Below are positions 9,301 to 16,756 of a stretch of 64,000 nucleotides of DNA, piece after piece. The stretch covers positions 372,001-436,000 of the forward strand of contig NZ_JAERRF010000003.1 of assembly GCF_016741875.1 (NCBI RefSeq), written 5' to 3'. Below the pieces are notes generated by a model. The model saw only the letters and a program-made list of their open reading frames with translations. It had not been told where the DNA came from and did not search any database. Numbering within the stretch: position 1 is the stretch's first letter; each line of letters opens with the position of its first letter. The position numbers and the translations under genes are program-made. This stretch comes from Streptomyces coffeae. GTDB lineage: Bacteria; Actinomycetota; Actinomycetes; Streptomycetales; Streptomycetaceae.

Positions 9301-9991
9301 CGTCGTCGGTCCGTCCGGTGCGGGCAAGACCACGCTCGCCCAGGTGCTGCTGCGCTTCCTGGACACCGAGGGCGGTGCGTACGCCCTGGCAGGCCGGGAC
9401 GCCACGGCCCTGGACGGGGACGCGGTACGGCGGCTGGTCGGACTCTGCGCCCAGGACGCCCATGTCTTCGACAGCTCGCTGCGGGAGAACCTGCGGCTGG
9501 CACGTCCCGGCGCGGGCGACGACGAGCTGCGGGCCGCGCTGGCCGCGGCCCGGCTGCTGGAGTGGGTGGACGGACTGCCGGACGGCCTCGACACGATGGC
9601 CGGTGAGCTGGGCGCCCGGCTCTCCGGCGGCCAGCGACAGCGGCTGGCCCTGGCGCGTGCGCTGCTGGCGGACTTCCCCGTCCTGGTGCTGGACGAGCCC
9701 GCCGAGCATCTGGACCTGCCGACGGCCGACGCGCTGACCGCCGACCTGCTCTCCGCCACCCGCGGCCGGACCACGGTGCTGATCACGCACCGGCTGACGG
9801 GTCTGGAGGCGGTCGACGAGGTGATCGTGCTGGACGGCGGCCGCGCCGTCCAGAGTGGCACCCCCCAGGAGCTGGCCACCGCCGACGGCCCCTACCGCCG
9901 CCTGCTGGACCGCGAGGCCGCGGAGGGCCGCCTGTCCGCGGGCTCGGGCGCGGCGGCGGACCGGAAGCCCGTGGGCAGCGGCGTGGCCTAG
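6374..9991 (+). CDS. cydCD: Fused ABC exporter CydDC for cytochrome bd assembly
   Basis: 1205 residues: two complete ABC half-exporters in one chain, the usual streptomycete form. Each half has a six-helix membrane domain and an ATPase. Walker A GPSGAGKTT occurs near residues 370 and 978, signature motifs LSAGQ near 474 and LSGGQ near 1083, and Walker B LLLDEPTANLD and LVLDEPAEHLD. CydDC exports thiols (or moves haem) needed to mature cytochrome bd. I chose the GTG at 6374 because GGGAGGG (6357-6363) is 10 nt away; the in-frame GTG at 6365 is too close to it. A Pro/Gly/Ala-rich linker joins the halves near 550-610. Confidence 0.95.
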   Translation: MKPIDPRLLRYARATRFFLAASVALGLVGAGLVIAQAMLIAEVVVGSFQHGEGVDALTRPLILLALVALGRSAVSWLTELTAHRASAAVKSELRLRLLERAVRLGPGWLDSRRTGELTTLATRGIDALDDYFARYLPQLGLAVVVPVAVLARIVTADWISALVIVVTLPLIPLFMVLIGWATQGRMDRQWRLLSRLSGHFLDVVAGLPTLKVFGRAKAQAESIRAITADYRRATLKTLRLAFLSSFALELLSTVSVALVAVGIGMRLVHGEMDLYTGLVVLVLAPEAYLPLRQVGAQYHAAAEGLSAADEVFAVLEREPSATGTANAPDAREAALTVEGLVVRHPGRTEPSLAATSCRIRPGETVAVVGPSGAGKTTLLNAVLGFVEPAAGRILLGGQELASFDPESWRRQIAWVPQRPYLFAGTIAENVRLARPDADDAAVRAALRDAGALGFVSALPEGTATRLGELGAGLSAGQRQRIALARAFLADRPVLLLDEPTANLDGETEAAVVEAVRRLAVGRTVLMVVHRPALLPLADRVLSLPGGERSTGPGAGAEGGADAAPAAWPDACVLPGAAEVSGVRADVRTHGEGCAVPVAPGAVPTGSGRSVLARVRATARGRRGRFALALLLGSLALASAVGLMAVSGWLISRAAQQPPVLHLMVAVTATRTFGIARAVFRYAERLVSHDAVLRLLADLRVAVYRRLERLAPTGLGRARRGDLLSRLVADVDAVQDYFLRWLLPVGTAVTVAAASVGFTAWVLPEAGAALAAGLLVAGVGVPVLSGALTRRAERRLAPARGALSAEVVDLLAGTPELTIAGALPRRLDAVRRTDGALTRIARRGAAATGVGAGLSALACGLTVAAAAWAGVAAVADGRIHGVWLAAVVLTPLAAFEAVAGLPLAVRHRQRTRRAAERVYEVTDAPPPVREPGEGAREKAPEAPFPLVLRGVTARHPGRSTPALDGFDLELTPGRRVAVVGPSGAGKTTLAQVLLRFLDTEGGAYALAGRDATALDGDAVRRLVGLCAQDAHVFDSSLRENLRLARPGAGDDELRAALAAARLLEWVDGLPDGLDTMAGELGARLSGGQRQRLALARALLADFPVLVLDEPAEHLDLPTADALTADLLSATRGRTTVLITHRLTGLEAVDEVIVLDGGRAVQSGTPQELATADGPYRRLLDREAAEGRLSAGSGAAADRKPVGSGVA

Positions 9992-10127
9992 CACCGCCGG
10001 TGGCACGCGGCCGGGGCGCGCACCCGGACAGGTTCCGGCGGCAGACGCTCGGCGCGACGGGGCGCGGCGGTGCTCGTCCGGCTGACCCGCCGTGTTCGGC
10101 GACAGGGCATGCCGGGGCGGTATTCAT

Positions 10128-10133
10128 TACGCT
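10128..10133 (+). promoter_or_regulatory. Possible -10 of a leaderless sensor kinase transcript
   Basis: TACGCT ends 7 nt before the ATG at 10141, and no Shine-Dalgarno sequence is present. This is the spacing seen in leaderless Streptomyces mRNAs. No -35 was found. Confidence 0.4.
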
Positions 10134-10140
10134 CGATGCC

Positions 10141-11790
10141 ATGGTGGCCGCAGCCCCCACTCCGGATCCCCTGGAAGTCGCCGCGGAGGCGACCCGCGGG
10201 CTGCGGGGGCTGTCCACCGAGCTGACCGCGCGGCTGCCGCGGCTGCTGGAGGCGATGCGCTCCATCGGTACCGGGCTGGAGCTGCGCACCGTGCTCGACC
10301 GGATCGCGGAGACCGCCGCCGAGCTGGCGGGTGCGCGCTGCGCCGTGATCGGGGTGAACGACGCGGCGGGCCAGGGGCCGGCCGGGGTGGTCAGCTACGG
10401 GGCGACCGAGGCGGACCGGGAGCGGTGCGGGGCGCTGTTCGCCGGGCTGCCGTCCGGAGCGCATCCGGCCGAGTTCCTGCTGGACCATCCGCTGCCGCAC
10501 TCGTTCATCGGGGTGCCGATCCGGGTCGGGGAGGAGACCTTCGGCCATCTGTGCCTCGCCGAGAAGCGGGACGGCGGCGAATTCACCGTCTCGGACCTGC
10601 ACATGGTCAAGGTGCTCGCGACCGAGGCCGGGATCGCCATCGGCAACGCCCGCTTCCACGAGGCCACTCGGCAGCGCGAGCGGTGGATCGAGGGCTCGGT
10701 GGCGGTCACCCACTCCCTGCTCTCCGGCGATGCCGAGAACGCGTTGGCCGTCGTGGCCGAGAAAGCCCGTCAGCTCGCCCGCTCCGCGGCGGGGTTGGTG
10801 CTGCTGCCCGAGCCGTCCGGGGGCCTGCGGATCGTGGCGGCGGACGCCGAGGATCCGTCGGCGCTGCTCGGCACTGTCGTCCCGGCCCGCTCCCCGGCCG
10901 TCCCACGCCTGCTGGCCGGGAAACCGGTGTTCCTCGACGATCCGGCCGCCCGCCCGCGGCTGATCACCGGGGTGCTCGGCCGCTTCGGGCCGAGCATGTT
11001 GCTGCCGCTGAGCGGCGGGGACCGGGTGCTGGGGGTGCTGGCCACCCCACGGGCGCCCGGCGCCCGTCCGTTCACCGCCGCTGAGCGCACCCTCGCCGGT
11101 CAGTTCGCGGCGCAGGCCGCGGTGGCGCTGGTGCTCGCCGAGGCGCAGCGGGACCGTGAGCGGCTCGCGGTGCTGGAGGAGCGTGAGCGGATCGCGCGCG
11201 ATCTGCACGACCTCGTGATCCAGCGGCTGTTCGCGACCGGGATGATGCTGGAGAGCGCTCAGCGCCGGTCGGACGCGCCGGAGGTACGGGAGCAGATCGA
11301 GCGGGCCGTGGAGGAGCTGGGCGCGGCCATCCAGGAGGTACGGACGGCAATCTTCACGCTGCGGCAGGGCCCGGCGCAGCCCCCCGCCGGACTGCGCGCC
11401 CGGGTGCTGCGGGAGGTGGGGGCGGCGGCGGTGCCGCTGGGCTTCCAGCCGTCGCTGAGCTTCGTGGGCGAGGTCGACGCACGGGTCGGCGAACTGGCCG
11501 GGGCGAATCTGATCGCGGCGCTGCGCGAGGCGCTGTCCAATGTGGTGCGGCATGCCCGCGCGGGGCGCGTCGAGGTGGTCGTGGACGCGACCGCGCGGCT
11601 GACGCGGGGGCGTGCGGGGGTGCGGCTGACGGTCGCGGACGACGGGGTGGGCGTTCCGGCGGACGGACGGCGCAGCGGTCTGGCCAACCTGGTGCGCCGG
11701 GCCGAGTCGCTCGACGGATCGAGCGAGTTGGGGCCGGGGCTCGGTGAAGGCGGCCGCGGCACGGCGGTGGTGTGGGAGGTGCCGCTGTAG
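10141..11790 (+). CDS. GAF-domain sensor histidine kinase (HisKA_3 class), orphan
   Basis: 549 residues from the ATG at 10141. Two GAF-type sensor domains (about 25-175 and 190-335) are followed by the dimerisation and phosphoacceptor helix with RDLHDLVIQRLF (His near 354) and a HATPase domain with the N box (REALSNVVRHA near 461) and ADDGVG. The layout is that of the DevS/DosT and NarX-like kinases. No membrane helices are seen, so it is cytoplasmic. No response regulator gene is adjacent. The signal is unknown; whether a GAF domain binds haem or a nucleotide cannot be judged here. Confidence 0.9.
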   Translation: MVAAAPTPDPLEVAAEATRGLRGLSTELTARLPRLLEAMRSIGTGLELRTVLDRIAETAAELAGARCAVIGVNDAAGQGPAGVVSYGATEADRERCGALFAGLPSGAHPAEFLLDHPLPHSFIGVPIRVGEETFGHLCLAEKRDGGEFTVSDLHMVKVLATEAGIAIGNARFHEATRQRERWIEGSVAVTHSLLSGDAENALAVVAEKARQLARSAAGLVLLPEPSGGLRIVAADAEDPSALLGTVVPARSPAVPRLLAGKPVFLDDPAARPRLITGVLGRFGPSMLLPLSGGDRVLGVLATPRAPGARPFTAAERTLAGQFAAQAAVALVLAEAQRDRERLAVLEERERIARDLHDLVIQRLFATGMMLESAQRRSDAPEVREQIERAVEELGAAIQEVRTAIFTLRQGPAQPPAGLRARVLREVGAAAVPLGFQPSLSFVGEVDARVGELAGANLIAALREALSNVVRHARAGRVEVVVDATARLTRGRAGVRLTVADDGVGVPADGRRSGLANLVRRAESLDGSSELGPGLGEGGRGTAVVWEVPL

Positions 11791-11841
11791 CGGCGGGAGC
11801 GGCACCGTCGGCGCGGGTCCGCTGGTCCGGCCAGTGGAACC

Positions 11842-11855
11842 CCTCACCTGTGAGG
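11842..11855. other. Short perfect inverted repeat upstream of glycine-rich protein gene
   Basis: CCTCAC-CT-GTGAGG is a 6-bp perfect inverted repeat in the 218-bp gap after the kinase gene. It may be an operator for the downstream gene or a weak terminator stem. Nothing else stands out in the gap. Confidence 0.3.
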
Positions 11856-12008
11856 CGCAACTATCGCTCCGTCAGAATGCGGTGCCCCGCGGGCGACTGT
11901 GGGATGAGGCTCGCGGGCCGTCCGGTCCTCGCGTAATCCATCGCACTCCGTGACAGCCGACGGCCGTGAGAGCGCCGCCGGTCCGGCGCGGGGAAGGAAG
12001 TCATCGAC

Positions 12009-12875
12009 GTGAAGAGTCAGAGCTCAACTCCCCAGCGTTCCCGGACCTGCCGCCGGGTCCTCTTCGCCACCGCCGCCGCGGTGCTCGCCGCCTCCGGCGG
12101 GATCCTTGCGCCCGCCGCACAGGCCGACGACGGGGCGCGCGGGGGCGGCCACCCCTACCCCCACCCCCACCCACGCCCGCCCATCCACCCGCCCACCTAT
12201 CCGCCCACCATGCCGCCCGTTCTGCACGGGTTGCGGCAGTTCACCGCGGACGGCATCTTCACGCCTCCCCCGGGCGTCACCTCGGTGCACGTCCAGGCGT
12301 GGGGCGCCGGTGGTGGCGGCGGTGGTGGCGGTGGCGGCGGCAGCGCGCCGAACGACGGTGACGGCGGCACCGGTGGCGGCGGTGGCTCCGGCGGCTTCAC
12401 CTGGTGCGTCATCCCGGTCACTCCCGGCCAGAACTATGTCGTGGACACCGGGGACGGCGGTGGCAACGGCAGCGGTGGCCCCGGTGGGTCCGCCGGCAGC
12501 GGCGGTTCGGACGGCACCGCCGGTACGGCCGGTACCGCGACCTCCTTGACCTCACCCACCGCCGTCGTTCAGCTTGCCGCCACGGGCGGCACGGGTGGCG
12601 GCGGTGGTGGTGGCGGTGGCGCCACCGACGGTGCTGACGGTACGCCCGGGGTCGGCGGCAACGGCAGCTGCTCCACCGGCGGTGTGAACGTGCCCGGCAA
12701 CAACGGGCAGGGGGTTGCGGGGGGCGAGGCGGTGGACGGCATCGTCCAGCTGCCGCCGACGAACAACAGCGAGGGCGGCGACGGCGGCCAGGGCGGCGGC
12801 GGTGGTGTGGTCAGCGGTGGCATGGGCGGCGACGGTCAGGACGGCGGCAACGGCTATCTCGTCGTCTTCTGGTAG
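12009..12875 (+). CDS. Secreted glycine-rich protein
   Basis: 288 residues from a GTG preceded by GGAAGGAAG. A Sec signal peptide (basic start, hydrophobic 17-32, cleavage near AQA-DDG) leads into a His/Pro segment (45-65). Next comes a domain beginning QFTADGIFTPPPGVTSVHV and WGAGGGG, which resembles the start of glycine-rich tail-fibre or coat-like domains. The rest is long Gly-rich runs interrupted by short hydrophobic strands, ending in YLVVFW. Such proteins are exported and may form surface material. Only two cysteines remain in the mature part. A strong two-way terminator follows. Function unknown. Confidence 0.8.
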   Translation: MKSQSSTPQRSRTCRRVLFATAAAVLAASGGILAPAAQADDGARGGGHPYPHPHPRPPIHPPTYPPTMPPVLHGLRQFTADGIFTPPPGVTSVHVQAWGAGGGGGGGGGGGSAPNDGDGGTGGGGGSGGFTWCVIPVTPGQNYVVDTGDGGGNGSGGPGGSAGSGGSDGTAGTAGTATSLTSPTAVVQLAATGGTGGGGGGGGGATDGADGTPGVGGNGSCSTGGVNVPGNNGQGVAGGEAVDGIVQLPPTNNSEGGDGGQGGGGGVVSGGMGGDGQDGGNGYLVVFW

Positions 12876-12902
12876 GCCGGGGTCTCCCGGTCCGCCGCCG
12901 TA

Positions 12903-12942
12903 CCCGAACTGCCCCTGGCCACACGGCCGGGGGCAGTTCGGG
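12903..12942. terminator. Bidirectional terminator between convergent genes
   Basis: CCCGAACTGCCCC (12903-12915) pairs perfectly with GGGGCAGTTCGGG (12930-12942), a 13-bp stem whose loop can extend it through TGGCC/GGCCG. It sits between the glycine-rich protein gene and the HAD gene, which face each other. Confidence 0.8.
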
Positions 12943-12954
12943 TTACCGATCCGG

Positions 12955-13827
12955 CTATCCCGCCAGGATCCGCTCGATGACGGCGGCGACGCCGTCCTCG
13001 GTGTTGGCGGCGGTGCGGTGGGTGGTCGCGGCCAGTACCTCCGGGTGGGCGTTGGCCATCGCGTACGAGGTGCCCGCCCAGGTCAGCATCTCCAGGTCGT
13101 TGGGCATATCGCCGAACGCCACGACCTCCTCGGCGCTGATACCGCGCTCGGCGCAGCACTGCTCCAGGGTGCTGGCCTTGCTGACACCGGGGCCGCTGAT
13201 CTCCAGCAGGGCCGTCGGGCTGGAGCGGGTGAAGGAGCCGTGCTCGCCGGCGGCCGAGCGGCCCAGCTCGAGGAAGGCGTCGGGGGCCAGTTCCGGGTGG
13301 TGGGCGAGCAGCTTGATGATCGGCTGGTCGGCGTGGGCGAAGCCGTCGGCGAGCAGCTTCTCGGCGGGGGCGTGGATCGCGCCCGGGTCGAGGTGGAAGG
13401 GCGGGTAGTCGGGCTCGTAAAAGATGCCCTCGGTCCGCTCGACGGCGAACGAGGTGCCCGGAGCCGCCGCGCGCAGCGCCTCGACGACGGCGAGGGCCGG
13501 GGCGGGATCCAGCGGGCGGACCTTGATCAGCCGACCGCCCTGGTGGAGATCGACCACGGCGGCGCCGTTGGCGCAGATCGCCAGGCCGTGGCCGTGCACA
13601 TGGGCGCTGACCACATCCATCCAGCGGGCCGGGCGACCGGTGACGAAGAAGACCTCGATGCCTGCCCGCTCGGCCGCGGCGAGCGCCTCGACGGTGCGGT
13701 CGGAGACCGTCTTGTCGTCCCGCAGCAGGGTGCCGTCGAGGTCGGTGGCGATCAGCCGGGGCCGGGGTGAGCCGGTGCCGGAACGGTCTGTGGCCGGGGT
13801 CCCGGGCCGCTCGGTTGCTGGAGTCAC
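12955..13827 (-). CDS. HAD-superfamily phosphatase (Cof type)
   Basis: 290 residues. The GTG at 13827 is chosen because GGGAGG (13837-13842) lies 9 nt upstream; the ATG at 13836 abuts that sequence. Motif I is DLDGTLL with the nucleophile D29 and acid/base D31, motif II is in FFVTGRP, a lysine is in IIKLL, and motif IV is GDMPNDLEML. The alpha/beta cap between motifs II and III is that of Cof-type (C2B) enzymes, which dephosphorylate sugar phosphates, pyridoxal phosphate or flavin nucleotides. A paralogue lies at 28150-28965. Confidence 0.88.
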   Translation of the reverse strand: MTPATERPGTPATDRSGTGSPRPRLIATDLDGTLLRDDKTVSDRTVEALAAAERAGIEVFFVTGRPARWMDVVSAHVHGHGLAICANGAAVVDLHQGGRLIKVRPLDPAPALAVVEALRAAAPGTSFAVERTEGIFYEPDYPPFHLDPGAIHAPAEKLLADGFAHADQPIIKLLAHHPELAPDAFLELGRSAAGEHGSFTRSSPTALLEISGPGVSKASTLEQCCAERGISAEEVVAFGDMPNDLEMLTWAGTSYAMANAHPEVLAATTHRTAANTEDGVAAVIERILAG

Positions 13828-13954
13828 GGCAACCATCCTCCCGCATATGCCGCTCATCGGTGTGCGAAGGGGATCGGGAGCGTACGTATGCCCGGTGCGC
13901 CGGGCCCTACGCCGCCTTTCCCGGCCGCTCTCTTCGCGGCCGCCGTCAGCCGCT

Positions 13955-14068
13955 GTCGGCCACCCCCGTCGGCCACCACCCGTCGGCCACCACCCGTCGG
14001 CCACCACCCGTCGGCCACCACGCGTCAGCCGCTGCCGTCCGTCGCTGCCGTCCGTCGCTGTCGTCCGG
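13955..14068. repeat. Two adjacent short tandem arrays (14-bp and 13-bp units)
   Basis: Five units of GTCGGCCACCACCC (the first 13 bp, the last ending CGC) occupy 13955-14023. After a short spacer, nearly three units of GCTGCCGTCCGTC run from 14031 to 14068. They fill the region between the divergent HAD and LLM genes and end 7 bp before the LLM -10. They are not coding in the chosen frames and may vary in copy number by slippage. Confidence 0.85.
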
Positions 14069-14074
14069 ACCGCT

Positions 14075-14080
14075 TAGGCT
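14075..14080 (+). promoter_or_regulatory. Likely -10 element of leaderless LLM oxidoreductase transcript
   Basis: TAGGCT is followed 7 nt later by the ATG at 14088, and there is no ribosome binding site. The tandem array described above occupies the expected -35 position. Confidence 0.5.
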
Positions 14081-14087
14081 CGGTCGT

Positions 14088-15002
14088 ATGCGACTGAGCA
14101 CCGTGATCCTTCCCGTCCAGCGCTGGTCCGAAGGCGGCCGGGAGCTGTGGCGGCGCGCCGAGGAGCTGGGCTTCCACAGCGCGTACACCTATGACCACCT
14201 GTCCTGGCGGGTGCCGTTCCGCGACGGCCCCTGGTTCGGGGCCGTGCCCACGCTGACGGCTGCCGCGGCGGCCACCTCGCGGCTGCGCCTCGGCACCCTG
14301 GTGACCTCCCCCAACTTCCGGCATCCGGTGACGCTCGCCAAGGAGCTGATCACCCTCGACGATGTCTCCGGTGGGCGGATCACGCTCGGGATCGGGGCGG
14401 GCGGCTCCGGTTTCGACGCGACGGCGCTGCGCCGCGGCGGTGAGGAGGGGTGGACCCCGCGGGAGCGGGCGGACCGGTTCGCGGAGTTCGTCGAGTTGCT
14501 CGACCGGCTGCTGACCCATGACGCGGTGACGTACGAGGGCGAGCACTACAGCGCTCAGGAGGCGCGCAACATCCCGGGCTGTGTGCAGCGCCCCCGGCTG
14601 CCGTTCGCGGTGGCCGCGACCGGTCCGCGCGGGCTGCGGCTGGCCGCGCGGCACGGCCAGGCGTGGGTGACCACGGGGGATCCGAAGGTGTCCGCCACCG
14701 GCACCCCGGCCGATTCGGTGGAGGCCATCGCCCGCCAGGTCGAGGGGCTGGACAAGGCGTGCGCCGAGGCCGGGCGGGACGCGGGCGATCTCCACAAGAT
14801 TCTGCTCACCGGCTTCACCCCGGACGGCGCGGGGCCGCTGGCCTCGGTGGACGCCTTCGTCGACTTCGCCGGGCGGCATGCGGCGCTGGGCTTCGACGAG
14901 ATCGTGCTGCACTGGCCGATCCCGGACTCCATCTTCGCGGCGGACCTGCGGGTCTTCGAGAAGATCGCCATGGAGGGCGCGGCGCAGCTCGGCACCGGGT
15001 GA
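14088..15002 (+). CDS. LLM-class F420/FMN-dependent oxidoreductase
   Basis: 304 residues from the ATG at 14088, the only start that removes the repeat-encoded N-terminus. The chain reads as a luciferase-like TIM barrel: MRLSTVILPVQRW at strand 1, AYTYDHLSWR near 37, RLRLGTLVTSPNFRHPVTLAKE near 65, GRITLGIGAGG near 96 and AATGPRGLRLAARHGQAW near 171. Family members transfer hydride using reduced FMN or coenzyme F420; actinobacteria favour F420. The substrate is unknown. It is transcribed away from the HAD phosphatase gene. Confidence 0.88.
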   Translation: MRLSTVILPVQRWSEGGRELWRRAEELGFHSAYTYDHLSWRVPFRDGPWFGAVPTLTAAAAATSRLRLGTLVTSPNFRHPVTLAKELITLDDVSGGRITLGIGAGGSGFDATALRRGGEEGWTPRERADRFAEFVELLDRLLTHDAVTYEGEHYSAQEARNIPGCVQRPRLPFAVAATGPRGLRLAARHGQAWVTTGDPKVSATGTPADSVEAIARQVEGLDKACAEAGRDAGDLHKILLTGFTPDGAGPLASVDAFVDFAGRHAALGFDEIVLHWPIPDSIFAADLRVFEKIAMEGAAQLGTG

Positions 15003-15127
15003 GGGGCGGTCCCCGCGGTGACAGGGCCCCGCACGGCGGTGAGGGCCGCCACAAGCGGTAAAGACCGACATAAGGGGCAGAATCGGGTATAGAGGTTTTC
15101 GCTGCCGCAGTCCCTGTGGAGGCACCC

Positions 15128-16039
15128 ATGGCGCGTACCCGGTACGCCCCGGACCGAGGGCTGACCACCCGCATGGTGACCACGATGTTCTTCATCGGTC
15201 TGCTCTACGTGGTCTTCGTCGGTGTGCTGCTGGCGCTGGTGAGGGGTGCCTGGCCGCTGATCCTGATCCTCGCGGGCGGGCTGTTCGTGGCGCAGTTCTG
15301 GTTCAGTGACCGGATCGCGGCCTACAGCATGGGCGCGCGGGAGGTCACTCCGGAGCAGGCGCCCGAGCTGCACGGCGCGGTGGACCGGCTGTGCGCCCTC
15401 GCCGATATGCCCAAGCCGCGGGTGGCGATCGCGGATACGGATGTGCCCAACGCCTTCGCCACCGGCCGTAACCAGCGCAGCGCCCTGGTGTGCGCGACCA
15501 CCGGTCTGCTGCGGCGGCTGGAGCCGGACGAGCTGGAGGGGGTGCTCGCCCATGAGCTGTCGCATGTGGCCCATCGCGATGTGGCGGTCATGACCATCGC
15601 CTCGTTCCTCGGGGTGCTGGCCGGGATGATGACCCGGGTCGCGCTGTGGGGCGGGCTCACCCGCGGCGGTAGCCGCGACAACAACACCGCCATCGCCGTC
15701 CTGCTCATCCCGCTGGTCAGTGCCGTGGTCTACGCGATCAGCTTTCTGCTGACCCGGCTGCTGTCCCGCTACCGCGAGCTGAGCGCCGACCGGGCCGCCG
15801 CCCTGCTGACCGGGCGGCCCTCGGCACTCGCCGCCGCGCTGACCAAGGTGACGGGGCAGATGGCCCGGATCCCCACGCGGGATCTGCGCAAGGCCGAGCC
15901 GTACAACGCGTTCTGGTTCGCCCCGGCGCTCTCCGGGGGGAGCATGAGCCGGCTGCTGTCCTCGCATCCGACGCTGGAGCAGCGGATCGACCAGCTCGGC
16001 CGGATCTCGGCGCAGCTCGGCCAGGCGGGAAGGGGCTGA
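15128..16039 (+). CDS. htpX: Membrane zinc metalloprotease HtpX-like (M48)
   Basis: 303 residues; the ATG at 15128 has GGAGG at 15118-15122. Two N-terminal membrane helices (about 15-60) precede the M48 catalytic domain with HELSH (His142, His146 and Glu143) and the third zinc ligand in the later SRYRELSADR segment, which follows another helix pair. HtpX proteases act in quality control of membrane proteins under envelope stress. The next gene encodes PspAB and begins 5 nt after the stop, so the two are probably co-expressed. Confidence 0.93.
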   Translation: MARTRYAPDRGLTTRMVTTMFFIGLLYVVFVGVLLALVRGAWPLILILAGGLFVAQFWFSDRIAAYSMGAREVTPEQAPELHGAVDRLCALADMPKPRVAIADTDVPNAFATGRNQRSALVCATTGLLRRLEPDELEGVLAHELSHVAHRDVAVMTIASFLGVLAGMMTRVALWGGLTRGGSRDNNTAIAVLLIPLVSAVVYAISFLLTRLLSRYRELSADRAAALLTGRPSALAAALTKVTGQMARIPTRDLRKAEPYNAFWFAPALSGGSMSRLLSSHPTLEQRIDQLGRISAQLGQAGRG

Positions 16040-16044
16040 GGGGC

Positions 16045-16638
16045 GTGGGGTTCTGGGACGCCGTCCTCGGCCGCAGCAAGCCCGTACGCCCCGATCTCGA
16101 CCGGCTCTTCGGGCTGCCGGGGGCCGCGGTCACGCTGGAGGCGGGGGCGGGGTTCACCCCCACCGGGCTGGGGTCGGTGTGCTTCGCCAGTGTGGAGGGT
16201 GGTGCCTTCGCGCAGCTCCGGCGCGATGTATCGGAGCTGCTGGACTCGGATACCGACACCGAACGGGGCGGGGTGCCGGTGGAGTTCAGCCGGGACGGAT
16301 ACGGCTACACCTGGCTGCTGGCCCGGCAGCCGCCGGACGATGTGGCCGCCCTGGTGAACGATCTGCACGCGGTCAACACCCTGCTCCAGGACGGGGGGTT
16401 CGGTCCGCAGCTGCTGTGCTCCCTGCTCGGCTTCCGGAACGCGGCCGACGGCCGTTCGCTGGCGCTGGTGTACCTCTACAAGCGGGGCACGTTCTACCCC
16501 TTCGCACCGCTGCCGGGCGGCGGTGAGAAGCGGGACAACGGACTTGAACTCCAGGTGCGGGCGATGCTCGGGGACGATCTGCGGATCGAGGAGGACCTGA
16601 GCCGCTGGTTCCCGGTCTGGGGTGCGCCGGGCCTGTAG
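16045..16638 (+). CDS. pspAB: PspA-associated protein PspAB
   Basis: 197 residues from a GTG 5 nt after htpX with GAGGGG overlapping the htpX stop. The start MGFWDAVLGRSKPVRPDLDRLFGLP and the central block QLLCSLLGFRN with LVYLYKRGTFYPFAPL are typical of the PspAB family, usually found beside htpX or pspA genes in actinobacteria. It is soluble, without membrane segments. A role in the phage-shock type membrane stress response is inferred from that context; its biochemical activity is not known. Confidence 0.85.
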   Translation: MGFWDAVLGRSKPVRPDLDRLFGLPGAAVTLEAGAGFTPTGLGSVCFASVEGGAFAQLRRDVSELLDSDTDTERGGVPVEFSRDGYGYTWLLARQPPDDVAALVNDLHAVNTLLQDGGFGPQLLCSLLGFRNAADGRSLALVYLYKRGTFYPFAPLPGGGEKRDNGLELQVRAMLGDDLRIEEDLSRWFPVWGAPGL

Positions 16639-16661
16639 GCCACCACCCGGCGCCGCCCCCG

Positions 16662-16756
16662 CACCGCCTCATCCCCGCGACGCCTCACCCCCGCACCGCC
16701 TCACCCCCGCGACGCCTCACGGCCTCACCCCCGTGATGCCTTACCGCTTCACCGCC
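16662..16756. repeat. C-rich imperfect tandem repeat between convergent genes
   Basis: A unit of about 32 bp built from CGCCTCACCCCCGC and CGCGACGCCTCA is repeated about two and a half times between pspAB and the fusion gene. No clear hairpin terminator was found there. Confidence 0.55.

Noticed and set aside
12300..12850. Glycine codon runs as a DNA repeat or CRISPR-like array
   Set aside because: The repeats follow codon boundaries (GGC, GGT), with no regular repeat-spacer pattern, and are explained by the glycine-rich protein.
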